From Cruorifilaria tuberocauda (lineage: Eukaryota > Nematoda > Chromadorea > Rhabditida > Onchocercidae): 46,699 nucleotides of DNA. The notes beneath the pieces were generated by a model. That model saw only the letters and a program-made list of their open reading frames with translations. It had not been told where the DNA came from and did not search any database. The stretch is from positions 1-46,699 of the forward strand of contig JABVXU010000432.1 of assembly GCA_013365365.1 (NCBI GenBank), in the 5' to 3' direction. Of the stretch, positions 35,501 through 46,699 are shown piece after piece. Made by a program: the position numbers and the translations under genes. Positions within the stretch are counted from its first letter, which is position 1, and each line of letters opens with the position of its first letter.

Positions 35501-36752
35501 ATTTTGGAAAAAGCGTAGCATATCCTTCTTGGCATATTCTGAAAACTTGTTATGTGCAATTTGCATTGTTTGTAAACCATATTTAACGGAAGTTTTTTAG
35601 AAACGATAGAATGTATCCAAATTAGCGATCAATTATTCATTTAGTGATGGCCTTTCAGAAGCTTTCATGAAATGGCCATTATTATTGAATCTTTGTACTG
35701 TTTTGATGTTCAGCCAGTAAAGTTCAATCTGGATTCGTCATAACATGATATATCATTTGTTTGCAAGGTAGTGGATTGAAAATTTATGGGAGAATGACAG
35801 CTTTATGAATCAGGATAATTTCAGTGTCTGAGATATAATCCCAGCTCGATTTGAAAAAAAATTTGTTTCCTAGATATCTGTAATTACTATTGAAATTAAG
35901 TAGTACTGTACGTTCAAGGTGTTATTTTTTTGTGCGCACTAATTTTTATAATCTTAGCACGAACCATTCTCTCTGAAAAAGTTCCCAAACATGAGTTGTT
36001 TGAATTTGGATGAATAAGCAAGCTTCATTTGCATCTCATCAATCCTCTAAATTAAATCCTGGATTTCCTGAAAAATGTAGAAGAGAGGAGGAAATATGAG
36101 CAATGTGCATAGGAGTTTTGGTTGTAATAGCGCAATTTTGTGTTTCATCGAAATTTGAAGTGTAATGGTGGGGTAATCTATCTTCAGCCGATCTATCAAC
36201 AATTTAAGTAGTTTTAGATTGTTCTACCATTTAAAATCGAAACTAATGGTGGGACTTTCAGGGAAGTTGTACTTTTACATTCAAAACATTTTTTGCTTCA
36301 TCATCAATCTATATAAACAAAGTCTTTTGAAAAACAAAAAATTTCACTGCTGATTTAAACGAGATTCGGAAGATTCATAAAACAAATTGTACTCTTGATT
36401 CATTGTTTGTAGCTTAAGTTAAATCATTTTTTACCGCGTTAACTGAAGATTTCATTGTATGTCTGCTTTGTATACATATATCAATAAAATAAACCACAGA
36501 TAATACTTAGATTGGATGGTGTGAATCAGAGTAGTATTAAAAATTTTCTTTTTTAACTTTCGGTCAGCTAAACTAGCTTTTAAAAGCTATAGAGATAAGT
36601 GGTAATGATAGTGGAAGAGGACGTAGAAGAAAGAGAGCAGGTTATTGAAATGCATTAGGATGAATGAAGAAAGAAGAGAAGAGGTAGTTTGTAAAGATCT
36701 CGACAACTGCCAATCGAACTCCCCATTATTTTACTTGGCTCAAATAGATACG
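35501..36752. other. Intergenic region VDAC to SPARC
   Basis: No gene recognised. AATAAA at 36483 is a possible VDAC polyadenylation signal, implying a 3' UTR of about 1 kb, or earlier non-canonical ends. A perfect 16-bp palindrome at 36574-36589 lies upstream of SPARC. The open frame begun at 36645 simply runs into the SPARC start. Confidence 0.4.
36574..36589. repeat. 16-bp perfect palindrome upstream of SPARC
   Basis: TAGCTTTTAAAAGCTA reads the same on both strands and lies about 165 bp before the SPARC ATG. It could be a dimer binding site or a chance event in AT-rich DNA. Confidence 0.6.
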
Positions 36753-39700
36753 ATGAACGTGGTAGCTTTACATCTCACAATTCTATTATTTATAACCTCA
36801 AGTATTGACGGTAAAAAGGTATTGCAAATTTCATCATTCTATTAGCCTAATTTTTAAGATATTTTAGAATTTCTTTATCTTACACTTTCATTTGCAACTT
36901 GCATTTAACTGTAATGTTTGTTATCAAAATGTAAAAATAAATTTACGAATAATTTCTTTTCTTTTCTTTTTGGTAATAAGAAAAATGGAAAATACTTTCC
37001 TAATATTTATTAAATAGATTGTCTGAAAATTTTATTTAAAAAAATTAAAATTAATTTTGATAGTTGTGATTGCAACAATTTGCAACAATGAATGCTGCTA
37101 TTATTTTAATGGCATATCATTTACGATCATTGTTTTACAAAGTGATAAAGTTTGGGAATTATACAGCCTAGTAGTGGTTGTTAGCATTTCAGATAATATC
37201 GAAAGCACAGAAAAATTAATTTTGTTTTTTTTTTCTAATTAAGAGAAATGTTATTAATTTAAACCTGTAACCGCCTATCTTCTCTGTTAAAAAAGAAATT
37301 TTTTCTTCTGTTTTTCCCATTCTGTAAATAATTGCTAAATATCTCATACTTTTTCAATTAAAAAAAATTAATGAAAATTTTTGTCTAGCCAAAATTTTTT
37401 TAATTCATGCATAAAAATTAAAAGTAACGAGCTTTTTAATCAATCAAATTAGTAGGAAATTTGAAAATTTCTGGAATTTCATAATATGAAGCTAACTGGA
37501 TAAATTCGTTAATTTATTTTTGCAATATTTTAAAATAAACAACATTTTCTGAAGTATACCATAATGATTAAAAAAAACTTCAGTAATATCATTTTAAAGT
37601 TTCGTTCTTTTTCAGACTGTTCGATTATTTTAATTAGTTGAAAAGTAAATTGACTCGAATTTTTTTCTTATTTTTTTGTTACAAAAAGAAAAATTATCAT
37701 ATGCTTGCAAAATGTCAAAATGAAATCATTTAGACCTAAGTATGATTAGCAATTAATCAGCCGATCATTGAAAAAGCTTGAATTATGTCATAGTTTTTTT
37801 TTTTTAAATATGAAAAAGTTGTTTCAATTCACTAGCAAATCATCCGATACTAAAATTACTGATCAATTGTATATAGCAATACTTTCCTTCTTCCTCTTCA
37901 AAAGACTTTTTTGAAATATTTTCGAATTTTTTTACTCTTCTATATATTCCTCCATTTAAAATATTTCTTCTTAAATAAAATTAGAAACTATCATACAGGA
38001 GAAATTTTATTGAAAATTTCAAATTATTTTTCAAATTTTAGAAGAAAGGAAGCGATTGGGATGAATTGGAGACATTATTGGAAAATATCGATGAGCGGAT
38101 CCCAGAACCAACTCAAGATTCTAAACTTGGTTTGTTATTTATAATGTTTTGAAAAATAGTACAATGATGCAAATGATACAAATTATACAAAATTATTGTT
38201 AGGATCGAAATAATTGATAATAAATTTATTGTGAAATAACTAATCAATGTTTAAAATTATAATAGACAAAAGGGAAAAAGGTTGGAGAAGAAATGATTGA
38301 AATTTCAACAGTTTTTTTCGTTGGAGGCATATTATACGTATTGTAAAGTTACTGACAGCAACACTGATTTTGTTTACTTTTCTTGTTTGTTTTCAATTTA
38401 ATCAAATTTCTTGGGAAATATTTTGTGATTTAATCTAATCACTATATTTCTCATTGAATCTAAAAATTTTAAAAATTCAATATAGCTGTTTGATGCAAAA
38501 TGAATGATGCTTTGAGAAGTAGAAATTAGAAATAATTTAAGTTTATTGAGCTTCAGTATCAACAACAGTGCAAATGAATCCTTGTGTGGATCATATTTGT
38601 GGATGGGGTAAGGAATGCATCGTTGATAAGCAAGGTGAACCAATTTGTGAATGCATTTCGAAGTGTCCATCACTCGATAACGATCCATTTGATCAGGTTG
38701 CATTTAAATCTATGTTAAAATTAAAAGAATTTAGAATCTTGCCAATCGTGATTCATTTATCAGTAAAATGATTTTGCTCTATTGTACTACAAGAAATATC
38801 TTGAGATTATTTTTTCGAAAAAATTGTAAAACTACGGAAAAAAGTAGTAAAAACTACAGAAGGATTTCTCAAGAAAGTGATATTTTTAGGTTTGCAGTAA
38901 TATGAACCAAACATTTCCATCTTTGTGTGAATTATACCGCGAAAGATGTCTTTGCAAACATAAATTTAAAGAATGCAAAGTTAGTCATTATTTTTATCTT
39001 GTATATAATAAATAATTAAAAAAATTTTTCCAATTTATATGATTTACTTTTGATTTATTCAATTGATTGACTACGAAAAAATATTTCATTTTTAGGCGCC
39101 TTTATCTTTCAGTATCGCAAAATTTCATAAAATAAACAATTCGTAAGTAAGTAATGATTGCTATTTAGAATAAAGTCAATGCGAAAGTTCATTTGGAATA
39201 TTTGGGTGCTTGCAAAAAGCTTGAACCATGTACCGATGAATTGATGGTTCAATTTCCCGCACGAATGGCTGACTGGCTCTTTCAGGTAAATGATAGCTAT
39301 TGAAAATCTTATGGGAAATAAATCATTCGGTGCAAATATATATTTATATCCACTAAAAAACGATTTTACCGCGAAAGGATGTTAAGTTTACTAAACCATT
39401 CCAATAGAATCTGTTAATGATATTTTATCAGTTTTTGCAAAAACGATGCAAATAGTTGTTTGGTTTTTGTTGAAATTAAATTTGCCGTGATTTTCTTTTT
39501 TAATCCAAAATTAAAATATTTGAAATTCTTAAAATGATGACAGTTTCAGTTTTTATGGTTTAAAATGCTTGAAACTGTACTTGCATTGATAAGTTGAAAA
39601 TTAAAAAAAAGGGAGATGAAATACTAGTCTGCATAACATTGCTCTATATCCATTTTCATAGCTTTAGCAAAGCCTTTGTTTAAAACAAAATTTTAAATAA

Positions 39701-40613
39701 AAGGAGAAAATTTTTAAGGTAATGCGAGAGATGAAGAAACGACGAGAGTTGCATAATTTGGAATGGGAGGAACTGATTGCAGAAGCAGAATCTGATGATG
39801 AGAAAAAGCATGTCTATCCGGTAATATGGAAATTCTGTGATTTGGATATCAAACCTCATGACAAGCATGTATCACATCATGAACTGATTCCTATCACAGC
39901 ACCCGTTATTCCCATGGAATCCTGTATCAAACCATTCTTAGAGAATTGCGACGTCAATAATGATGGCAATATTTCTATCATGGAGTGGGGTAAATGTCTT
40001 GGTCTAAAGGAAGGTTGGTTTTTTGTTTTCATGATATGTTATCATATTATCATAGCAAAAAAAAATTATTCGATGATTTATTGCTTATTGACTAATTATT
40101 TAAATTATCAGTGAATAAGCAAAGAGTAATATCACATAAAACAACAATACAATTAAAAAGATGCAAAATTGATGGATGTCAGGAATGTTAGTTTAAATTA
40201 CGAAAAAAGGGAAAAATACAAATTTTTTGTATGGTCAGTGGTTGTTATTATATCAGAATTCAGCTATTTATTATGGCGGTTATATAATTTCGAAAGCAAA
40301 TCTGATAAATTTAACATATCGAAGCTAAATTTGTTAATAAATGAACTGACGAGTATACGATAACTAACAATCAATTAAAATTAGCTAAAATAAATAGTCA
40401 AAATAAAAAGCAGAAATTTCGATCAATTGCTTGATATAATTCAATGAAAGTATTTTAAATACAGAAAATGAATCTTAAAACTTTAAGATATTCATAAAAT
40501 TAAAAAATTTTCCAATTTTTTTCTCATTTATATCTATAAGATATGGAATTGATTACATTGTACTTTAATAAGGAATCAAAGTCTTTGCAGGCGAAATTCA
40601 AGAACGTTGCTAA
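36753..40613 (+). CDS. ost-1: SPARC/osteonectin, secreted calcium-binding matrix protein
   Basis: Exons 36753-36818, 38042-38129, 38557-38696, 38890-38979, 39169-39285, 39719-40013 and 40591-40613 give 272 residues (C. elegans SPARC is about 264). MNVVALHLTILLFITSSIDG is the signal peptide; upstream in-frame ATGs from 36645 would spoil it. An acidic segment follows (SDWDELETLLENIDERIPEP, residues 26-45), then the Cys-rich follistatin/Kazal module (MNPCVDHICGWGKEC to about residue 143). The alpha-helical EC domain ends in a calcium EF-hand, DVNNDGNISIMEW (about 245-257). An N-glycosylation site NQT lies in the follistatin module. The last exon codes only for EIQERC, the family C terminus, 577 bases beyond the previous exon. 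SPARC binds collagen IV in basement membrane. The first intron is 1.2 kb, much the largest of the gene. Confidence 0.96.
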
Positions 40614-42238
40614 AACGGAAATTGTGGTACTCAAACACTGCCAACTATAATTTTTGTAGAACCGAAAAAAGAAAAAACATTTTTTTTGCTCATTTATCGT
40701 TAAAGAAAAAGAATTATGAGCACTAACCATTTCATAAGTTTTTCTATGATATTGTATTATCACAATGAATCAGTTCTTGAAGAAAAGAAACAAAAATTCT
40801 TTTTTTTTTTGAAAAAAGAATTTAAATTTTGATCGTTGGTTAAGCATCGGCTATCCGCCTTATCATATATGACATGTCAGTTGTCATCCTTAATCATTTC
40901 ATTTAAAACAAAAAAAGGAATGAAAAATAAAGCAGGAAAAGGAAAAGAAAAACAAACCACAATAATATTCTTGCCATTTTATTTACATAACCATTTACAG
41001 AATGAGCAGAATGTAACAAGCAATAATTATCATATCTGCTTTTCTCAATCATCAAATTTCATCACTCATGATAAGAATATATTGCAAAGAAAGAAAAAAA
41101 TCATGCAGTTGCTATGAACAAAAAAAGAAAAGGAAAATAACAAATTATAAAATATTTACATAGAAAAAAAAATTCACAAGTAAATTTAATTTTTTCTTTA
41201 GAATTAAACCAAACAAATTTTATTTGATGATTTTGAATTAGAATTGAAGAAAAGGCAATCTTTTAGCTTACATCTAGTGTATGAAGTCATGGTCGAAGAT
41301 GTCATATTTTATAACGAGATTAATTAATTTTAATTTAGCAATTTATGAATTTGATCCAAAGTTAGAAATGAGAACCAAATTGTAGCTTATCATGAAATAA
41401 ACCCAATTTTAGTTTAGATTGTAAAAATAAAATTGAAGAAAAAATTTTTTTTCCGAATGTGTGTCTTTAATCCGAGCATAATTATGTCATCTCCGTTGAA
41501 TGACCATATATGCCAAATTAAACTTAACTAATACCTATCAAATACACTTATATCTTTCGGACTAGAAAGTGAGAAGAGAAATGCAACTTGAATGAGCAAA
41601 ATTTAAAACACTTCCGGATGAATGAAATTTAAGTGATCCATTCATTTAAATGCTTTTTAATAAGACAAAGCAAAAAGGACAGTAAAGCAAACATAGGGCA
41701 ATAAGGTCAGAGGTGAGATTTAAGCCATGTCTTGATAAATCAAAATTTAATTCCTTTCATAGACAAAACGACTGGTCTATTCTTTCTACTTGTATTACTG
41801 CATTAATTTTTCAGACAGTTAAGCAACGAAGAATGTGTTCTATTTTTACACAACAATTTATGAGATCGTTGAAACAAGTCATTTTTAGCTAACTAATCAC
41901 TGATAATGATAACTGATAGAAAGTGCTGGGCTTTTGAGCATCTTTTCGAATTAAAATCTTAGACATGCAAGCGATAATGAAGTCACTGGTATCGATTTGA
42001 ATCTAACCTATTAATTTCTAGACATTGAAAATTTTCAATCTTAAATTATTATCATTTTTGAGGATATTTCAAATGAGTAAGTGGAAGATTTTAAGGAATA
42101 TCCTACTGGTTAGTGTTGCTAACATTTGTACAACCAAATGACATATTTTCCTAGACTTATATTACAAAATTCTTGCTGTACCGTTCGGAGTATTGTAGTC
42201 GATAACGATCCATTTTGTTGTTTCGACAGTCAGCACTA
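40614..42238. other. Convergent AT-rich intergenic region, SPARC and innexin 3' sides
   Basis: No gene recognised. The open frame at 40836-41117 (+) is Lys/Asn-rich and low-complexity. AATAAA-like signals occur near 41395 and 41427 and could end the SPARC transcript. Confidence 0.45.
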
Positions 42239-45200
42239 TTAGACAAACTGAGTAGAAGTTGGTAGTAACGGCATCGGAGGTGGCATAGTAGGCTCACGCC
42301 AACTTCCCTCATCCAGGTGCTTATTACTACTCTTGTCTCTTCGTTCTTCCGAACATACAGCTTTTTCGACGTCAAATACGGTTAGTTTACCACTTCGTTG
42401 CAAAAATTTCATCCATAAAGATTCCGTCAGACGAGCACACACAATATTACCACCATGTGAAGCAATCATCTGGAAATTTCTGCTTTAGAAGAATACGCAT
42501 TATCGATTGATCAGCTGGTTGACAAATTTCGTCATCGTGTCATTGCCAAGCGATCGATTTAAAATAATTTTGACGGACGTTCCTGTGAGCCGACTTTTTA
42601 GAATCTCCACGTGCTTCGCTCTATCCCGGTCTGTGTAGTCGGTCGTACCAGATATCCTGTGACTCTTCCTCTGATTTTGTGACTAATTTACACAAATTTG
42701 AATAACTGTAAACAGAATATTCAAGCAGGAAAGGTTTGGAGGGGACTACCGACGAATAACTTTGCTTTCTTGGAAGTTTGAAGTGTGGATGCAGATTTGA
42801 AATTTGGAAGATCCTTAGCGATACTGAACTCCTTCATTTTTTCCATGATCAAGTTTTCAAATGAAATCAAAAATTAAATAATACTCAATAATACAGAACT
42901 GTAATTTATTTGGTAAATTTTCGGGTTGATAAAAACATACGTGTAGAATGAGTACACCATCGGGACGAAGGAAATGATGTACAAAACGATGGGTTTGATT
43001 GGATTCACATTCCAGAAATTTGGTGACAAATGCATGTCGCCATTCTGCAAGCGATAGTGATAATGTCCAGATGACCATATTTATGGCAGTACCAAATGAG
43101 AGTAATAAAAGCCAAAGCCATAAAAACAGGAATATCTTTTCCGTTAACATGTTAACAACGAGAACACATTGCACCGTATGTCGATGTATATTACCCAAAA
43201 CTCGTATCTCGAAGTCACATAGTGTTACACGTGGAAAACGTCCCGAATCACGCCATTCTCGACCCTGGAAATGCCATACTAATTATTTTGCATTTCTTCA
43301 ATTATCAAAATTATCCTATTTTATGCACACCATATGTTTGCATCCATAATGTATTTACAATATGATGTAATTACATCGAAAATTTGTATAGAATGCAAAT
43401 GAAATCGCTTTTTTAAAGTCCAAATTCCATATATTTAGCTAACATGTCATACTAGTTTAAATATTCTTTGAACTTGTGGATAAGAAATAGGTATCGGAAT
43501 GGGAATTCTAATTAAATCCAACAATCAACCAAAGTTCTCATGAAAGATTCCTCTCCAATGAAAGTACTGAAATATATTATCCAATTCTAAAAAGGCTTGC
43601 GGAATAATTTTAGCAACTGAACTAAAGATAGTTTCTAATTATAAATAAAAAGAATTATACCATAATGAGGTCATAAAGAACATGACCACCAAAGAATGGA
43701 TAATTGGATGTTTCCAAAAAATTATTAAGCATAATAAATTGTAGAATAACGTTACATAGATGTAAGCTCTTCACGAACAGATAAACAACTGATACGTAAG
43801 CTCCATAGATTTTACCTAACTTTAGTACCGCAAATAGATATACCTGAAATTGGTGTCAACGTTATTCTGTCTTAACAAATTTTAACTCGAGTTTCAAACT
43901 TATTTAAAATCCTGCAAAATTGCTAATTACGCGCTTTTTTTATTTTTGTAGATCATTTCCTTTTGCATGGAAATACGCGTGAAAAAGTTTTCTAAAATTT
44001 TTTAGTTTGCTAATAATATTTATTGTTTTATTTAAGGAAATGCTTTGCGTGATGATTGCAATCTAGATTTCTCAGCAAAAAATTAATTTAATCCTTTATC
44101 AGTGCTGAAAATCAGTAAGATGTAGCTTCTGTAAGCGACTGAAATTTAATTAGCTTTAACGTATGCTTCCGATATTTCGAAATGTATAAATAAGTTTTTG
44201 CATCACACATAAAGGTATGGTTAATTTCCTCAACCTTCAAGATATCAGATAAGATGTAATTAAATTTAGCAATTAGGATTGATTTTTTGGATGAATTGAA
44301 GCATCCTTAACATGAATTGATAAATATCATTCTTCATGAATTGATGAGTTTTTCTTATTCCATCATATATTAAAGCATAACTCGATATTACGTTCGATAC
44401 TACCGTACATGAATTTCTTGAGGAAAAAAGTGTGATAAATATCATTCTTCAAATTACCATGTATTATTTTTTTATTCGTCGGTTAATCGATAATAAAACT
44501 GATATGGATGATTTATATTTCAGGCAGCAGTAAACTTTAATGTCCTTTAAGTTTGTATAATTACATTTTGTTACAGTTGCTTCAACATTAATCCAACTAA
44601 TAATATTATCATAATGGATTAGATTAATGAAGCTTGATTATTTTGACATAAATACTCACACTCTTGTTTCGGCTACCATAATCACGTTGATATTTTAGCG
44701 CATCATCAATATGCCTAGTCAGTACTTCAACAGAATGATCTCGTATTAATGGATCGACATTTTGGTCCTGGCTTGCCAATTGTATTACCAATGACATGTT
44801 TAATCCTGCAGTTTTATTATTGATTTTCATCAATTGTTTATTTTTAACTTAAGCTATCATATTTGTCTCGGAAATACCCGAGCATCTCATTCTCCTCCCA
44901 TTTCTCATTGTGAAAAGTGATAATTTTAATTCTTTGCTCTTTCGCATACATAGAAAAATCCTTGCCTTGCAACCAATATCTTTTTCCAATGAAATAATGA
45001 CCGCCATTTCCTTATCTTCGAAATCATGTTTAAACAACAATAAACAACAGAGACAAATCGATAATTTGTGGCCTGGGCAAAATATAGAAATTTCCAAAAC
45101 CAATATCAGCCTTATCAAAAGACACTGATAAGATATGAAAGGTTAGTTTTCAAAATATTACACCAATACTAATTGTTCCGGATCATTGTACTCACCGTTT

Positions 45201-46699
45201 AAAAGCAAATTTTGAAACACTGCAGTTAATTGTAGCAGTGCTAACGAACAGATATCACCATTACTGATGTGACAGAGTGAAAATAAAGAGATAAAAGCGT
45301 TTTAACTTTCCAGTTATTAATCAATCATGAAAATTGATTAGATCGGCGTATACTCATTGAAATTGGAAAAAACTGTTATGATAATAAGAATATTAAAAAA
45401 AAAACTGCTCACCTGACTGTGTACTAAGTATTCGCCAGACAGTTGACGGCATATGAAACATAATAGCTGAAATAGCTAATGCAAACGGTACCCATTGATA
45501 ATAACCAATTTGTCGTCGCTCTCGATCATCCAAACGATGTGGTATTAAGTCCTTCAATAAATTTCTCAATAGTATTTATTTCACGTCAAATACTAGTTAA
45601 AATCACAGTATTTTATCTTTTTTTTTAAAGAAGGATTTAATCTTATTATTGATGATATTTAATTTGTTCCATATAGTTTTTAACTTATTTTCCTTTGTTT
45701 ATGATTGCAGTAAAAGAAGATTTTTGATCGCTTCCGTTAGTAGATCAGATAATAGGGATGAATTTAAAGAAGAAAATATTTCGTTCAAAAAAATTCCGTC
45801 CAATAATTATTTAAAGATTCAAAACTTTGGACATTTTAGGAATTCAATAAATCTAATTTTTACAAGTTTTTTTGTATTAATTTACCTAGAATTACATAGA
45901 ACAAATGTTAGAAAAACAATGCTGTTTTTTCTTTTTTCGAAAAAAAAGTGTCTGCAAAAAAAGAAACATGGTAGTTTTTACGAAGATAATATTAAGCAAC
46001 AAATCAGAAATCAAAATAATAGTGCTTTTTTTCGTTGTAAAGATGAATGGCTTTATTCTTTAAATCAACGATTGAATGTGAAATGAATGAATCAAAAATG
46101 AAATAACTATCATTCCGTCAGTTATCAGTTTATCCATAACAAAAAAAAAAGACGAATAAACAACAATAACAATAATAACATAGTTCTATTTCAGTTTTCC
46201 AGCATCTCTTTTTGCTTATCTAAAGTTCATTCATTGCTACATTGTAATAGACATCGACACTCGTAGAACATACGAACAAAAAAGAAAAAAAATTACTTTA
46301 ACTTCTATTTTGTAAAGTAAAAAGCATTTTTTTTTCTTTTTAATACACATGTCCATTATTGATAGAAAATTTTGATCTTTTTTTGTATAAAGAATGAAAT
46401 TAATTAGGTTACCTGAAATGGTACCCAATAGGTATTCTGAACCCAACAATAGTTTTCCGTATACTGTTCCATAGCTTTGGTGAATTGAGCTGGTACAAAA
46501 CATTCAATTGGATGTCCTGAAAAATGAAATATGAAAATGAGTAGAGATGTAATGAAAAACAGATAAAGTGGTTAAGAAGAGTTCATTTTTATCTTACGTC
46601 TTCAGGTTCGAGAAATGATTAGTGATGCTAATTGATTTCTATAGTTGTGTACTCAGTCTGCATTCGTGTATTCATGTGTGTGTGTGTGTGTGTGTGTGT
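42239..46699 (-). CDS. Innexin gap-junction subunit (5' end outside the window)
   Basis: Seven exons are present, in coding order 46413-46516, 45413-45551, 45196-45240, 44660-44805, 43661-43843, 42941-43264 and 42239-42469, about 390 codons in phase. The first exon(s), with the N terminus and first membrane segment, lie beyond 46699. [12 protein letters not shown] then [17 protein letters not shown] is the first extracellular loop with its cysteines. [11 protein letters not shown] is the innexin signature at membrane segment 2, with the conserved Pro in [18 protein letters not shown] and [17 protein letters not shown] are the second loop and its cysteines, followed by membrane segment 4 ([11 protein letters not shown]). 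[14 protein letters not shown] is the conserved cytoplasmic tail start. The last 77 codons form a variable tail, rich in Pro and Ser at the end ([11 protein letters not shown]). Innexins form invertebrate gap junctions and hemichannels. Confidence 0.95.
42495..42857 (-). other. Coding-like segment inside the last innexin intron, identity unknown
   Basis: The minus strand of this intron is less AT-rich than neighbouring introns and has an ATG frame (from 42845, [13 protein letters not shown]) that stops near 42736. Further on, another frame reads [20 protein letters not shown] and continues to a stop near 42505. Between the two, the frames [16 protein letters not shown] and ISGTTDY overlap out of phase, as if a frame shift or splice separates them. 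I do not recognise a family. It may be a decayed gene or transposon fragment, or an alternative innexin tail. Confidence 0.3.
46675..46699. repeat. TG dinucleotide microsatellite at the window edge
   Basis: Alternating TG repeat running to the last base of the window, inside an innexin intron. Its true length is unknown because the window ends. Confidence 0.95.

Noticed and set aside
1..46699. tRNA, rRNA, spliced-leader RNA and CRISPR signatures
   Set aside because: No T-loop/anticodon arrangement, rRNA core or regularly spaced repeats were found by eye; weak tRNAs could still be missed without a covariance search.

Overview
This is a eukaryotic, AT-rich window with intron-dense genes, short GT-AG introns ending in T-rich TTTCAG acceptors, and possible trans-splice acceptors just 5' of several start codons. 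The gene content (an innexin, a SPARC whose last residues are GEIQERC, paired BPI/LBP-family genes, PAQR3, a VDAC porin) points to a nematode. Overall look and intron style suggest a parasitic spirurid/filarial-type species, but species cannot be read from this window. I reconstructed ten protein-coding genes exon by exon by hand, checking splice phase at every junction. Nine are complete and one (the innexin) runs off the right edge.

Layout: 1-3744 is gene-poor and holds a decayed mariner transposase (about 2510-3275, +). PAQR3-like (3745-6683, +) faces an N-myristoylated armadillo protein of ARMC10 type (7817-11088, -). A BPI/LBP gene (11860-14451, -) stands head to head with a second BPI/LBP gene (14637-19677, +), with only 185 bp between start codons. 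IMP4 (20650-22552, +) and a Rel/NF-kB-like gene (23593-28249, +) follow. The Rel-like gene converges on a KIAA2013-family two-pass membrane protein (28552-32299, -). That gene is divergent from a VDAC (32782-35500, +), then SPARC (36753-40613, +) converges on an innexin (42239 to beyond 46699, -).

The most interesting locus is the Rel/NF-kB-like gene. It has the p105/p100 order of parts (Rel-homology region, ankyrin repeats, C-terminal death domain), but the DNA-recognition loop is missing inside a single uninterrupted exon while the dimerisation half is kept. That suggests a Rel protein turned into a non-DNA-binding dimer partner or IkB-like adaptor in a lineage whose best-known member, C. 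elegans, is described as lacking Rel factors. The head-to-head BPI/LBP pair is a second candidate immune or lipid-binding module. The other genes look like ordinary housekeeping, membrane and matrix functions: U3 snoRNP assembly, mitochondrial outer membrane, basement membrane, gap junction.
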